Below, piece after piece: positions 16,526 through 25,462 of a stretch of DNA of 64,000 bases. Both the position numbers and the translations under genes were made by a program. Origin of the DNA: Lachnospira sp. UBA3790 (GTDB lineage: Bacteria > Bacillota > Clostridia > Lachnospirales > Lachnospiraceae); contig DFEY01000001.1 in assembly GCA_002369135.1 (NCBI GenBank), positions 124,001 to 188,000 of the forward strand. The letters are read 5' to 3'. The notes below the pieces were generated by a model. It did not search any database. It worked only from the letters and a program-made list of their open reading frames with translations, and was not told the DNA's origin. The stretch's first letter is position 1; every line of letters starts with the position of its first letter.

Positions 16526-18379
16526 ATGATGACAATAATGAAAAGAATCTTATTAGTAACAGTGGTTTTTTCACTTATAATGAGTGGAATAACTGTTAGC
16601 GCGAATAATCAAAGCGTAAAGTATACATTCAAAAATGGAACTTTAACTGTTAGTGGAACAGGTGTGGCAGACACTTTTGACAAATCAGTATGTAAAGTTA
16701 AAGATATTAAAAGAGTAGTTATAAGGAGCGGCATAACAGAATTAGGTAAATTTGCATTGCCGGAAATGAAAAAAGTGGACAGTATTATCATTCCTGAAAC
16801 CGTGAAAACTATTGCTCAAAGCGCAATTTTTTGTGAGAAACTTAAAAAACTTGTAATGCCTGGAGAATTTACATGCGTAGTATCTCCTGCTAAAGAAGGT
16901 GAGGACTGGGAAAGTTACTATCCTTATCCAAGCATCCTGGTTATTCCAGCAGATAGTATTCATCTAAATACTCCTATAAAAAAAATGAACCAGACCAAGT
17001 ATATGTCTTTTTTGTCAAAGAAAATATATACATCAAAAAATGACAAAAAGTTTAAAAGCTATAATGGATTAATATATACAAAGAATGGGAAAAAATTAGT
17101 CTATGTACCTTGTGAAACTAAAAAAATGAGAGTGAGGGAGGGGTGTAAAACCCTTTCTATGAGAGCATTTACATATTCAACAGATGTGGAAGGCGATGCC
17201 TCTGCTTTATGCAATAAGATAAAGAAGGTGGTTATACCTAAGACAGTTCGTAAAATAATAAATGACACATTTGAACCAGGATATGATGCAATAAGAGCTG
17301 CTAAGTGGACTATAAAGACTAGGAAGTTAACTGGAGTCAGTATAAAAAATCTTTCTCTTATGGTGAGGAAAAAGTATTTAACAAAGGCTATGAAGAATAA
17401 TAGAAAGATTATAAAAAAAGTAAAAGGAATGTGGATTACTAAAGATCATATATTAGTTCGCTATGATGGCAAAGCAAAAAAAGTAACTGTTCCTAAAGGA
17501 GTGAAAATTATTGCGGAGAGTGCTTTTGGAAGGAACCATAAAATTCGATTTATTAAATTGCCTAAATCCTTAACTAACATTGAGAATTATGCATTTTGGC
17601 AATGCTATAAATTAAAAACAGTCAAATGGAACAAAAAATTAAAGACTATAGGTAGAGGTGCATTTGAAGGGGCTACATTAAAGACACTTAAACTACCCAA
17701 CTCAGTTAAATCATTTGGAGAAGAAAGTTTTGCAGATTGTGGACTTACTAAGATAGTATTCCCTAAATCAATGAAAAAAATTCCTAAATTTATGTTTACA
17801 AATTCCAGAGTAAAGAAATTAGTTATCCCTGGACATATCAAGACAATAGGAATGTATGCTTTCTCACAAAGCAAGGGTGATACATTAATAATTCAGGAAG
17901 GTGTAAAAAATATTGAATATGGTGCTTTTGGTGGGTATGGTTCATACAATAAAGTGATTCTAGCTAAGAGCCTTAAGAACATAGAGGAGAATGCTTTTTC
18001 TAGTACTAGAATTAAAAAACTTGTGCTAAATGGAATGAACGCAAAAGTGGGTAAAAGTGCATTCTATGGAACAAAAGAGATAGATTGTGGTAATAACCCA
18101 TCTAAGTATATAACCTATGCATATATGATGACGACAGAAGGAAGTGGAAAATTCAACTGTGTATTTGATGTAATTAAAGTTACAGGCGCTAGTGGATTGG
18201 AAGTAGAAATTTCTAAGAACAAAGATTTCTCAAATCCTATCCAAAAGGATCTTAAAAATGAATCTAGAAGAATCACTATCGCTAGAGGTTCGAATGGTTA
18301 CATTAATTATAGAATAAGAGTATATACACTGAAGAATGGAAACAAAATATACGGACCATGGAATGAAATTGGTTGGTAA
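16526..18379 (+). CDS. Secreted BspA-like leucine-rich repeat protein
   Basis: A signal peptide (MMTIMKRILLVTV...VSANN) is followed by many LRR_5 (BspA/TpLRR) units. Their recurring pattern is like FKSIGEYAFxxCxxLKxIxLPxSVKxI, in about ten copies between residues 60 and 510. The C-terminal ~75 residues form a fibronectin-III-like end (EVEISKNKDF...YRIRVYTLKNGNKIYGPW). BspA-type proteins of gut bacteria bind host or microbial surfaces. ATG 16526 is chosen for its spacing from GAGAGGA; a TTG at 16520 and an ATG at 16529 are alternatives. It may be reached by read-through from promoter copy 4. Confidence 0.8.
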   Translation: MMTIMKRILLVTVVFSLIMSGITVSANNQSVKYTFKNGTLTVSGTGVADTFDKSVCKVKDIKRVVIRSGITELGKFALPEMKKVDSIIIPETVKTIAQSAIFCEKLKKLVMPGEFTCVVSPAKEGEDWESYYPYPSILVIPADSIHLNTPIKKMNQTKYMSFLSKKIYTSKNDKKFKSYNGLIYTKNGKKLVYVPCETKKMRVREGCKTLSMRAFTYSTDVEGDASALCNKIKKVVIPKTVRKIINDTFEPGYDAIRAAKWTIKTRKLTGVSIKNLSLMVRKKYLTKAMKNNRKIIKKVKGMWITKDHILVRYDGKAKKVTVPKGVKIIAESAFGRNHKIRFIKLPKSLTNIENYAFWQCYKLKTVKWNKKLKTIGRGAFEGATLKTLKLPNSVKSFGEESFADCGLTKIVFPKSMKKIPKFMFTNSRVKKLVIPGHIKTIGMYAFSQSKGDTLIIQEGVKNIEYGAFGGYGSYNKVILAKSLKNIEENAFSSTRIKKLVLNGMNAKVGKSAFYGTKEIDCGNNPSKYITYAYMMTTEGSGKFNCVFDVIKVTGASGLEVEISKNKDFSNPIQKDLKNESRRITIARGSNGYINYRIRVYTLKNGNKIYGPWNEIGW

Positions 18380-18384
18380 CAACT

Positions 18385-18563
18385 CAATATTTTGTTATAA
18401 AAATATTGAATAAAAGATTCTAAATATGTAGTAACTTATCAAACTTTTTAAGAGCCCTATAGGGGCTCTTTTTATGTAAGAGTTATAGCAAAGGAAAATA
18501 ACCCAACATTTTACTATAGAAAAATGTTGAACAACACTACATTTTACTATAGAAAAATGTTGA
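18385..18563. repeat. Hairpin repeats upstream of the AAA_14 ATPase
   Basis: Two identical 25-bp direct repeats (18506-18530 and 18539-18563; ACATTTTACTATAGAAAAAT plus five more bases) start 33 bp apart, about three helical turns. Each copy is itself an inverted repeat (CATTTT...AAAATG). A related hairpin, CAATATTTT-GTTATA-AAAATATTG, lies at 18385-18408. They may be operators or mobile short repeats. Confidence 0.65.
18450..18474 (+). terminator. Terminator after the LRR gene
   Basis: AAGAGCCC-TATAG-GGGCTCTT stem followed by TTTT. Confidence 0.8.
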
Positions 18564-18610
18564 CAAAAACCTCATTATAGTGTAATTTAACAATGTAAAC
18601 AGGAGGTTTT

Positions 18611-19942
18611 ATGCTAAAACGTAAGATACTAAAAGATCTTAAAGAATGGAAAGAAAAACCAGACCATAAGAGCCTTATTATTACTGGTCAGAGACAGATT
18701 GGTAAGACATATGTAATAGAGGAGATGTTTTCTAAAGAATATGAGTCTTTTATTTCATTAAATTTCTTAAATGAAAGAGAATTGAAACATATTTTTGATG
18801 GAAATTTAGACATTGATACATTGTTGTTGAATATTTCTGCAGCTAATACGGGAGCAAGATTTATTCCTGGAAAGACGCTTATTCTATTTGATGAAATACA
18901 AGAATGCCCTAATGCCATAACGTCTTTGAAGTTCTGGACTGAAGATGGGAGGTTCGATGTAATAGGTATGGGTTCTTCGCTTGGCATAAAGTATAAAGAC
19001 AGTTTTTCATTTCCAGTAGGTAAAGTGGATAGAATGAATATGTATTCATTGGACTTTGAAGAGTTTTTATGGGCGCTTGGAATAAATGAAAGCGTAATGG
19101 AGACTCTTAAAAATAGTGCTGAAAATTTCCAAAAAATTCCAGAATCTACAGATAAGCAAATGTGGAATTATCTGAAACAATATATGGTGGTAGGTGGCAT
19201 GCCAGAAGTAGTGGAGACGTATCTAAAGACTAAAAACTTATCTGAGGTGCATGCTGTTCAAAGAAGATTAATTAACGATTATGGGGATGATATAGCTCAT
19301 TATGCGGATGCTAACATGAAGATTAAAGCAGAAAAATGTTATAAAAGCATCCCATCACAATTGAGCAAAGATAATCATAAATTCCAATATAAAGAAGTAG
19401 AAAAAAACGGTAGAGCTCAAAAGTTTGGATCAAGTATAGAGTGGCTTAAGAATCAACTGCTAATAATTGAGGTGATTGGACTAAAGCGCATTGAATATCC
19501 ATTAGAAAGTTTTGCTGATGAGACTAACTTTAGAATTTATCCTACAGATATTGGGATATTAGTAGGTATGTTTGACGAGAGTCTTAAGAAGGCAATTATA
19601 GAAGATAAAACAATAGAAAAGCCATCGTCAGGACTTATTTTAGGAACTGTGAAAGGTGGGCTTTATGAGGCATTAGCTGCGGATATGTTATATAAGAGTG
19701 GCTATTCAAAACTATTTTTCTATAAGAATGAAAAGAATACTAGCGAAATAGAGTTTGTGATACAAAAAGGTGATAAAATAATTCCTATAGAGATTAAGGC
19801 CGGCAGAGAAAAAGCAAACTCACTAAAGAACATATTAAATGACAACAAGTATGTGGAAGAGGGATATAAGATGTCCTCTAACAACATTGGCAAAAGTAAT
19901 AAATTAGTTACAATGCCACTATATATGTTGGCTGTAATGTAA
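18611..19942 (+). CDS. AAA_14/DUF4143 ATPase
   Basis: The 443-residue protein has an N-terminal AAA_14 domain: Walker A GQRQIGKTY (residues 26-34) and Walker B TLILFDEIQEC (about 96-106). The C-terminal DUF4143 part has a nuclease-like pattern, EIEFVIQKGDKIIPIEIKAG (about 378-397), with an acidic residue and ExK as in PD-(D/E)XK folds. Large families of these occur in anaerobes; the function is not established, with suggestions ranging from toxin-antitoxin-like ATPases to mobile-element accessory proteins. ATG is behind AGGAGG. Being beside an AlbA_2 gene and a restriction island suggests accessory DNA. Confidence 0.82.
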   Translation: MLKRKILKDLKEWKEKPDHKSLIITGQRQIGKTYVIEEMFSKEYESFISLNFLNERELKHIFDGNLDIDTLLLNISAANTGARFIPGKTLILFDEIQECPNAITSLKFWTEDGRFDVIGMGSSLGIKYKDSFSFPVGKVDRMNMYSLDFEEFLWALGINESVMETLKNSAENFQKIPESTDKQMWNYLKQYMVVGGMPEVVETYLKTKNLSEVHAVQRRLINDYGDDIAHYADANMKIKAEKCYKSIPSQLSKDNHKFQYKEVEKNGRAQKFGSSIEWLKNQLLIIEVIGLKRIEYPLESFADETNFRIYPTDIGILVGMFDESLKKAIIEDKTIEKPSSGLILGTVKGGLYEALAADMLYKSGYSKLFFYKNEKNTSEIEFVIQKGDKIIPIEIKAGREKANSLKNILNDNKYVEEGYKMSSNNIGKSNKLVTMPLYMLAVM

Positions 19943-20009
19943 AAATAAAATTTATTTACTAGTTGTTTTAAGTTTTGTTAAAAAAATCGATGATAGGAGA
20001 GTTGATGAT

Positions 20010-21458
20010 ATGAAAAATATAGAAAAGTTGGTGAAATCTTTGATTGCTTTACCTAAAGAAACAGAATGGGTTGAGTTCAAACATAATAATTCAAATCCTA
20101 AAATGATAGGTCAAAATATAAGTGCCCTAGCTAATGCTGCGGCATTAAAGGGGAAACAGTTTGCTTATATTGTATGGGGTGTTGATGATGAAACGCATAA
20201 AATAGTTGGTACAGACTTTGATTTAAAAATAGCTAAAAAAGGTAATGAGGAATTGGAAAACTGGTTGATTTCATTATTATCAGACAATGTAAATATTGAT
20301 TATGCTATGATAACAATTAATGGGAATAAAATATCTATTCTAAAAATATCTAAAGCAGTTCTTTTTCCCGTTAAATTTGAAGGAGAAGAATTTATAAAAA
20401 TAGGAAGTTATACAAAAAAACTGAAAGATAATCCTAATATACACTCGAAGTTATGGAAAATGATACACAGCGATTCACTAGAGGAACAAATATGTAAAGA
20501 CGATTTGGAAATGACAGATGTTCTAAAGTTGCTCGATTATATTTCATATTTTAGGATGAGTAATAAGCAAATTCCAAACAGTAGAGAAGAAATAATGTAT
20601 TATTTGAAAGAAGAAGGCATAGTTATTATGCAAGATAATGGTCTTTTTTCTATCACAAATTTAGGGGCATTATTATTTGCAAATAATTTAAATGATTTTA
20701 AAAAACTGTCTAGAAAAGCCCTGAGAGTAGTCCAGTATGATGGAAATAATAAAATGTTTATAAAAAAAGATTATATTAACGAAAAAGGATATGCGTCATT
20801 ATTTGAACAAGTAATGGAATATATTAAAGCGTTAATCCCTACGCAAGAATTAATAAAAGACTCTTTAAGACAAACTAAAAATTACTATCCTATTCTAGCC
20901 ATTAGGGAAATAGTCGCTAATGCGCTTATTCATCAAGATTTTTCGATAAGTGGCACAGGTCCGGTTGTTGAAATTTTTGATAATAGAATAGAAGTGACGA
21001 ATCCAGGAGAACCGTTAGTTGATATTTTTAGAATAGTCGATAATCCTCCAAAATCCAGGAATGAAAAGATGGCCGCATTACTGCGGAGGTTAGGGGTATG
21101 TGAGGAACTAGGATCTGGTTGGGATAAAATTGTAAATAGTTGTGAATTCTTTCAACTGCCAGCGCCCAGGATAACTATCTATGAGGAAAATACGAAGGTT
21201 GCTATTTTTTCTGACATATCATTTAAGTATCTATCGACAGAAGATAAATTATGGGCATGTTATTTACATTCTTGTATTAAATATCTTCAAGGAGAGCAGT
21301 TGACCAACAGCTCTTTGAGAGACAGATTTGGATTAAAAGATAGTTCAATGGCCAGTGTTTCGAGACTCATAAAAGATGCTGTAAAAAAAGAGTACATAAA
21401 GCCTCTCGACCCAGATACAGCGCCTAAATACATGAAGTATGTTCCTATTTGGGCATAA
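20010..21458 (+). CDS. AlbA_2 (Schlafen-type) domain protein with HATPase-like domain
   Basis: Residues ~15-110 match the AlbA_2 or divergent AAA_4 domain (ETEWVEFKHNNSNP...NISALANAAALKGKQFAYIVWGVDD). A central domain contains AIREIVANALIHQDFS and FDNRIEVTNPGEP, the N box and G1-like motif of histidine-kinase-type ATPases (HATPase_c_4). A winged-helix-like end (about 410-480) follows. Such proteins are often annotated as RecG-related or transcriptional regulators, and the AlbA_2 fold is shared with Schlafen-type defence proteins. ATG is behind ATAGGAGAG. Genes on both sides look accessory. Role unproven. Confidence 0.8.
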   Translation: MKNIEKLVKSLIALPKETEWVEFKHNNSNPKMIGQNISALANAAALKGKQFAYIVWGVDDETHKIVGTDFDLKIAKKGNEELENWLISLLSDNVNIDYAMITINGNKISILKISKAVLFPVKFEGEEFIKIGSYTKKLKDNPNIHSKLWKMIHSDSLEEQICKDDLEMTDVLKLLDYISYFRMSNKQIPNSREEIMYYLKEEGIVIMQDNGLFSITNLGALLFANNLNDFKKLSRKALRVVQYDGNNKMFIKKDYINEKGYASLFEQVMEYIKALIPTQELIKDSLRQTKNYYPILAIREIVANALIHQDFSISGTGPVVEIFDNRIEVTNPGEPLVDIFRIVDNPPKSRNEKMAALLRRLGVCEELGSGWDKIVNSCEFFQLPAPRITIYEENTKVAIFSDISFKYLSTEDKLWACYLHSCIKYLQGEQLTNSSLRDRFGLKDSSMASVSRLIKDAVKKEYIKPLDPDTAPKYMKYVPIWA

Positions 21459-21974
21459 ATCTAACTTGCTGGTAACTTGCCGAAATAATAAAAAGTAGTG
21501 CTTGGGAAAGGAAATAGCCCCAACATATAGTGTGTTTTGTAAAAAAAATGTAATATTTAACTTGCTGGTAACTTGCAGATATGTCGATGTAGTGTCATTG
21601 TGACAGTAATAAAAAAGCTTGCAAAAGCTTTTTTATTTGCTTAAGTATTCAAAAGTTTATAAATTGATGTCCCCCAAAAAGTACACCCTACTCAGCACAA
21701 TCACAACCGTATAAACTTAGATTGAAGAACGAAAAAGAAAATCAAAGACAAATTTTCTACATTCAGACAAATGAATGCATCTGTATCATATTTGATAAAT
21801 AGTGATATAAATGAAGACAACAGTATTTATTCTGCTGGGATATGGTAAGAGTTAATTTTTAAGGAGTCAAGAAAGAGCACGGATTGGTGTAAGAAAATAT
21901 CATGTGATTAAATGTTGCATAGAAATGTTAGCCCTAAAATAGTATAATTATAGCAGTGATTAAAGGAGCATATC
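21459..21974 (+). other. Intergenic region with repeats and a possible gene relic
   Basis: This 516-bp stretch holds a 19-bp direct repeat (21462-21480 and 21558-21576) and the terminator at 21608-21637. A start-less frame at about 21738-21857 ends SDINEDNSIYSAGIW and could be the tail of a broken gene. A motif AAAGGAAATAGCCCCAACAT at 21507 resembles one at 18490 on the other side of the two ATPase genes. A promoter-like TATAAT at about 21947 probably serves the next gene. Confidence 0.5.
21608..21637 (+). terminator. Terminator after the AlbA_2 gene
   Basis: AATAAAAAAGCTT-GCAA-AAGCTTTTTTATT, a 13-bp stem with a T-rich right arm that can work in both directions. Confidence 0.85.
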
Positions 21975-22544
21975 ATGAAGACAATTAAAAGAATTACAGC
22001 AATAATACTAACACTAACATTAGCTCTATCTGTAGCATGGAGCGCACAACCAGTAAAGGCGATAGACTGCGCCGGTGGCAAAGACTGCTACAGCACAAAG
22101 GTAGACAAAAATGGCTTCTATATAAAGAAGGGAGTGCTAATAAGATACCTCGGCAACAAAAAGAAACTCACCCTTCCAAAGAAAGTAAAAGCCATAGGTG
22201 AAGCAGCTTTCGAAATAACCGACTGCTACAAAGGATATGTCAAAACACTAATCATCCCTAAGACTTGCAAGACTATAAAGAAAGAAGCCTTAATCTTTAG
22301 TGGTATCAAAAAAGTCGTTATGAAAGAAGGCGTAAAGACTCTAAAGAAGAGATGCTTCGCAGATACATACCTTAAGAAAGTGTACTTCCCTAAATCAGTA
22401 AAGAAAATAGGCAGAAGTATTATGGAGACAGAAGAAGGACTCCAAGGCACAAAGATATACGTTTACAAAAACAGTAAAGCTCACAAATATTTTAAAAAGA
22501 CAAAGAATCAACCTTACGGAAACTATAAATTAAAAATAAGGTAA
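21975..22544 (+). CDS. Small secreted LRR_5 protein
   Basis: A signal peptide ending near PVKA precedes about four BspA-like LRR_5 units (KKLTLPKKVKAIGEAAF, TLIIPKTCKTIKKEAL, KVVMKEGVKTLKKRCF, KVYFPKSVKKIGRS). At 189 residues it is much shorter than the 16526 protein and has no C-terminal fibronectin-like module. Two cysteine residues close together (DCAGGKDC) follow the signal cleavage site. It lies 16 bp before the TM2 gene, likely in one transcript. Probable surface binding or adhesion role, by family analogy. Confidence 0.78.
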   Translation: MKTIKRITAIILTLTLALSVAWSAQPVKAIDCAGGKDCYSTKVDKNGFYIKKGVLIRYLGNKKKLTLPKKVKAIGEAAFEITDCYKGYVKTLIIPKTCKTIKKEALIFSGIKKVVMKEGVKTLKKRCFADTYLKKVYFPKSVKKIGRSIMETEEGLQGTKIYVYKNSKAHKYFKKTKNQPYGNYKLKIR

Positions 22545-22559
22545 AGGAAGGTAAATAAC

Positions 22560-22787
22560 ATGGGTGCATATTATACAGTTACCAGCGACAAAAGTAGATG
22601 GGTAGCATTTTTCCTATGCTTACTTTTCGGCTATTTAGGTATTCACAATTTTTATGTAGGAAAAATCTTCTGGGGATTAATATATTTATTCACTCTAGGC
22701 TTTTTCGGAATAGGCTGGGTGATAGATTTAATTAGATTACTACTTGGAACATTTAAAGATGGCGATGGAGTGCCATTGAGAGAGTAA
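22560..22787 (+). CDS. TM2 domain membrane protein
   Basis: The 75-residue protein is a single TM2 domain: a first helix (FFLCLLFGYLGIHNFYVG) with the conserved DRF-like turn replaced by HNFY, and a second helix (IYLFTLGFFGIGWVIDLIRL). The family is widespread and its function is unknown. It is encoded directly after the small LRR protein behind AGGAAGG. Confidence 0.85.
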   Translation: MGAYYTVTSDKSRWVAFFLCLLFGYLGIHNFYVGKIFWGLIYLFTLGFFGIGWVIDLIRLLLGTFKDGDGVPLRE

Positions 22788-22856
22788 TATGTAATAAACG
22801 ACATAAAATGTTAATAAATATAAAGATTGTTATATAACTACATAATAAAATTCGAC

Positions 22857-22885
22857 TTGACATTTTCTACGTATTATGATATAAT
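22857..22885 (+). promoter_or_regulatory. Consensus promoter of the HTH regulator
   Basis: TTGACA (22857-22862), 17 bp, TATAAT (22880-22885): a perfect housekeeping sigma factor match. Confidence 0.88.
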
Positions 22886-22914
22886 TAAGCCATCTTTAAA
22901 GAAAGGAGAAAAAA

Positions 22915-23667
22915 ATGACAATTGAATATTCAAAGCAAAGACTATGTGACAACATTGACTATTCGCTTAAAGAAGGGAATGTAAAACTTGGGGAAATTGA
23001 AATAGAAGCAGGAAAAACCCAAGGATACTATTCAAGAATAAAAAGGCGAAATGAGAAGTCAGAACCCAGTTTAAAGTTTTTATACATTTTATGTAGAAAG
23101 GTAGGTATTCCAATGGAAATGATGATTCAATCAGATAATTTAGATTTTACTAATGGTTCAAAACAAATCAATGAATTATTACAGAAGTTAATTGCAAATA
23201 CGATAAGCAGAAACATCGACTGGAATGTTGACAAATTAAGAAAAACTAGTTCATTTCTAAGCAGAATAAGGTTGACGGATGAGGAAATGGAAGCGATTAA
23301 TAGTCATCCTGAAGAGGATTTAATGGGACACGTTATGTCAAACGCCACACCAAACGATTATTATCATCATTCATACACATATGGCAGAGATACTAAAGAT
23401 TGTGAAGATTGTTTTTATGCACAAGTAACTAATGGTCTTGAAGTGACTGTGTTAAAGGTAATTAACGACAAGACAAAGGAAGAGGCTATTGAAATGTGGA
23501 TACGTAGTGGAGGCCGTTGGGAGATAGCATGCAACGACAAGGGCGAGCAATTCACTTCACTTTTAGTGAAAGACTTATATAAAAAGATTAATAAGTATAT
23601 AAATGATGATACAATACATATTAGCAGCGAATTGAAAGAAGCTCTTGATAGTTATCTAGCCGAATAA
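22915..23667 (+). CDS. HTH (XRE-like) protein with unknown C-terminal domain
   Basis: The N-terminal ~70 residues look like an XRE helix-turn-helix: LCDNIDYSLKEGNVKLGEIEIEAGKTQGYYSRIKRR...SLKFLYILCRKVGIPMEMMI. It is a divergent version in which the recognition helix region is KTQGYYSRIKR. The remainder (about 80-250) contains HSYTYGRDTKDCEDCFYAQ and a conserved-looking beta segment (LEVTVLKVIND), but no known family is recognised. It probably regulates a nearby gene or itself; it could be the repressor of a lost mobile element. Driven by a perfect promoter and followed by a strong hairpin. Confidence 0.7.
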   Translation: MTIEYSKQRLCDNIDYSLKEGNVKLGEIEIEAGKTQGYYSRIKRRNEKSEPSLKFLYILCRKVGIPMEMMIQSDNLDFTNGSKQINELLQKLIANTISRNIDWNVDKLRKTSSFLSRIRLTDEEMEAINSHPEEDLMGHVMSNATPNDYYHHSYTYGRDTKDCEDCFYAQVTNGLEVTVLKVINDKTKEEAIEMWIRSGGRWEIACNDKGEQFTSLLVKDLYKKINKYINDDTIHISSELKEALDSYLAE

Positions 23668-23672
23668 TAATT

Positions 23673-23705
23673 ATAGGGGAAAGTGAATTATTCACTTTCC
23701 CCTAT
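23673..23705. terminator. Hairpin between the HTH gene and the HNH gene
   Basis: A 15-bp perfect stem (23673-23687 with 23691-23705, loop TTA) without a long T run. It lies between two convergent genes and can act in both directions. Confidence 0.65.
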
Positions 23706-23783
23706 TGTTATTATTCATATATCAGTGATCTGACATATAATAGCCGTCAAAATATTCAAAGATAAATAATTGTTATAACGTTT

Positions 23784-24932
23784 TTATAATATATTGTAAA
23801 ATGCCTTTAATTCATCCATATTTATTTCGATTCCACATTGCTTTAAATCAGCTTTTCTTTTAGTAAAGAATTTATGGATCATTTTTTCTTTATCAGCTGC
23901 TGTCCCATGGTGAAATTGCTTATGGCATTGAGGACATAAGCATATTAAATTGTATGTAATATCAATATCGTGTTCAAAAGCGCCTTGATACGAAATTGGT
24001 ATTAGATGATGTGGTTCCATATATTTTTTCTTAGTCTTTCCAGAGATAAATGATTTATGATTCTTATTGTTTTCGCATGTAAATTTTGCTGCATCAAGAG
24101 CGCCTCTGCCGATTTTAGGATTACCAGTATATTTTTTCTTATTTGACGCTTTCCTGTTTGTCCCTGGTGGAGCGTTTCGTGGATGTTTAGCGGTTTTTAT
24201 TCCTTTTGTCTCAGAGTTTGAAGAAGAAGCATATTCAATATCTTCCTTCTCTTCTTGAACTTCCTCATCTTTTTGAATGGTTGTTAAATAGTCCTTGCTC
24301 AATTTGGTTAAGCCAATAATGTTGAAACTATTGGCGTACTCATGAGGGATACCAACTGCCAAAACTGTATTCGAATTTCTATATTTAAACATTAATAAAT
24401 AATCTCCTATAGTAAGCCCTAATCTAAAGTCCTTAAATGCGTCGCCATCTTTTTCCTGTTTTCCTATATGAACTTGAGCATCACCGCTATGTGTTGTTAT
24501 CCATTTATGCAAATGAGTATTCAAAAGAACATTTGAAGACGATTTATACTCTCCCAAAGCGTCTTTTTGTTGAATATAAGACAAGTTTAAGTTATTCCTT
24601 CGTTTGAGGAGAGTATAGATGTTTTTCTCATAAATACAAACCTTATTATTTCTTTCTGTTTTTGATGTGTCTCTATGCAGTAGGTAATCTTGAAAATTTG
24701 CATTGGAATAGAAGGCAGGAGAGAACACATTATCAACATATATATGTGTTTCATGATTTCTCAATCCAACTTTATTTGCTTGTACAACATTACTTTTTTT
24801 AAGAGCTTTGCAAAAAACATAATCCTCAAAGAAGCCAGGAATCAGATCTCTGTTAATATTAAAAGGGTTAATTCCTATACTTTTTAAATATTTTTTCGCT
24901 AAATTTAATGGGGTAATATCTTTTTTTGGCAT
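23784..24932 (-). CDS. HNH endonuclease, probable restriction enzyme
   Basis: The 382-residue protein has a C-terminal HNH nuclease domain. The EPHHLIPISYQ segment holds the catalytic His pair, then NLICLCPQCHKQFHHG has the Asn, a CxxC zinc pair and the last His. A further cysteine in KFTCENNKNH may complete the zinc site. The N-terminal ~230 residues show no familiar domain and may recognise DNA. A basic linker follows. ATG 24932 is behind GGAGG; an upstream ATG is less well placed. It is divergent from the RHH gene and next to two cytosine methyltransferases, so it may cut unmodified or modified DNA as part of the same island, or be a separate McrA-like element. Confidence 0.75.
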   Translation of the reverse strand: MPKKDITPLNLAKKYLKSIGINPFNINRDLIPGFFEDYVFCKALKKSNVVQANKVGLRNHETHIYVDNVFSPAFYSNANFQDYLLHRDTSKTERNNKVCIYEKNIYTLLKRRNNLNLSYIQQKDALGEYKSSSNVLLNTHLHKWITTHSGDAQVHIGKQEKDGDAFKDFRLGLTIGDYLLMFKYRNSNTVLAVGIPHEYANSFNIIGLTKLSKDYLTTIQKDEEVQEEKEDIEYASSSNSETKGIKTAKHPRNAPPGTNRKASNKKKYTGNPKIGRGALDAAKFTCENNKNHKSFISGKTKKKYMEPHHLIPISYQGAFEHDIDITYNLICLCPQCHKQFHHGTAADKEKMIHKFFTKRKADLKQCGIEINMDELKAFYNIL

Positions 24933-25013
24933 CTTAAATCCTCCGATCATATATTATTTATAAGACAATAATAATACAATATGATATTAGGAGTCAATCC
25001 AGCTAAAAAGGGG

Positions 25014-25042
25014 TTTACACCATGATAAAAACATAATATAAT
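25014..25042 (+). promoter_or_regulatory. Promoter of the RHH-like gene
   Basis: TTTACA (25014-25019), 17 bp, TATAAT (25037-25042). Confidence 0.75.
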
Positions 25043-25069
25043 ACCGATAGAAAAGAATGGAGGGACGTT

Positions 25070-25255
25070 ATGAGTAATACAAAGAAGAATGTTGGTAGAC
25101 CGAGCGGAAGAAAGAAGACAGCCAAAATAGAGATAGCTATTGAACCAGAAATAAAGGAAGAGTTCATGTCCATTTGTTATAGCAAAGGTTATGTTCCTTC
25201 TTCACAATTATATCGTTACATTCGTGAGTTTATTAGTGATAACAAAAAGGAATAA
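25070..25255 (+). CDS. Small RHH-like regulator, possible control protein
   Basis: The 61-residue basic protein begins MSNTKKNVGRPSGRKKTAKIEI and continues IAIEPEIKEEFMSICYSKGYVPSSQLYRYIREFI. A beta strand plus two helices like this is the ribbon-helix-helix (Arc/MetJ) layout, with an AT-hook-like GRPSGRKK before it. It lies between the divergent HNH gene and the methyltransferases and could control both. Controller proteins of restriction systems are usually HTH, so this is inference. ATG is behind GGAGGG. Confidence 0.65.
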   Translation: MSNTKKNVGRPSGRKKTAKIEIAIEPEIKEEFMSICYSKGYVPSSQLYRYIREFISDNKKE

Positions 25256-25462
25256 AATAGCACGAGTAAAAACAAAAAGGTGTATTTAACACAATTGAAG
25301 CAGTCCCAATTATTGGACAGCATTATTGATAATAATTGACTATGCAAAAGAATAATTGATCATAATTGTTTCTTTAAATATGATGTAGTTTTTAATATAA
25401 TAGGGAAGTGGTTGTTATAAAATCAAGTACACAATCATTTCGATATGGAAGGTAATAATAAA

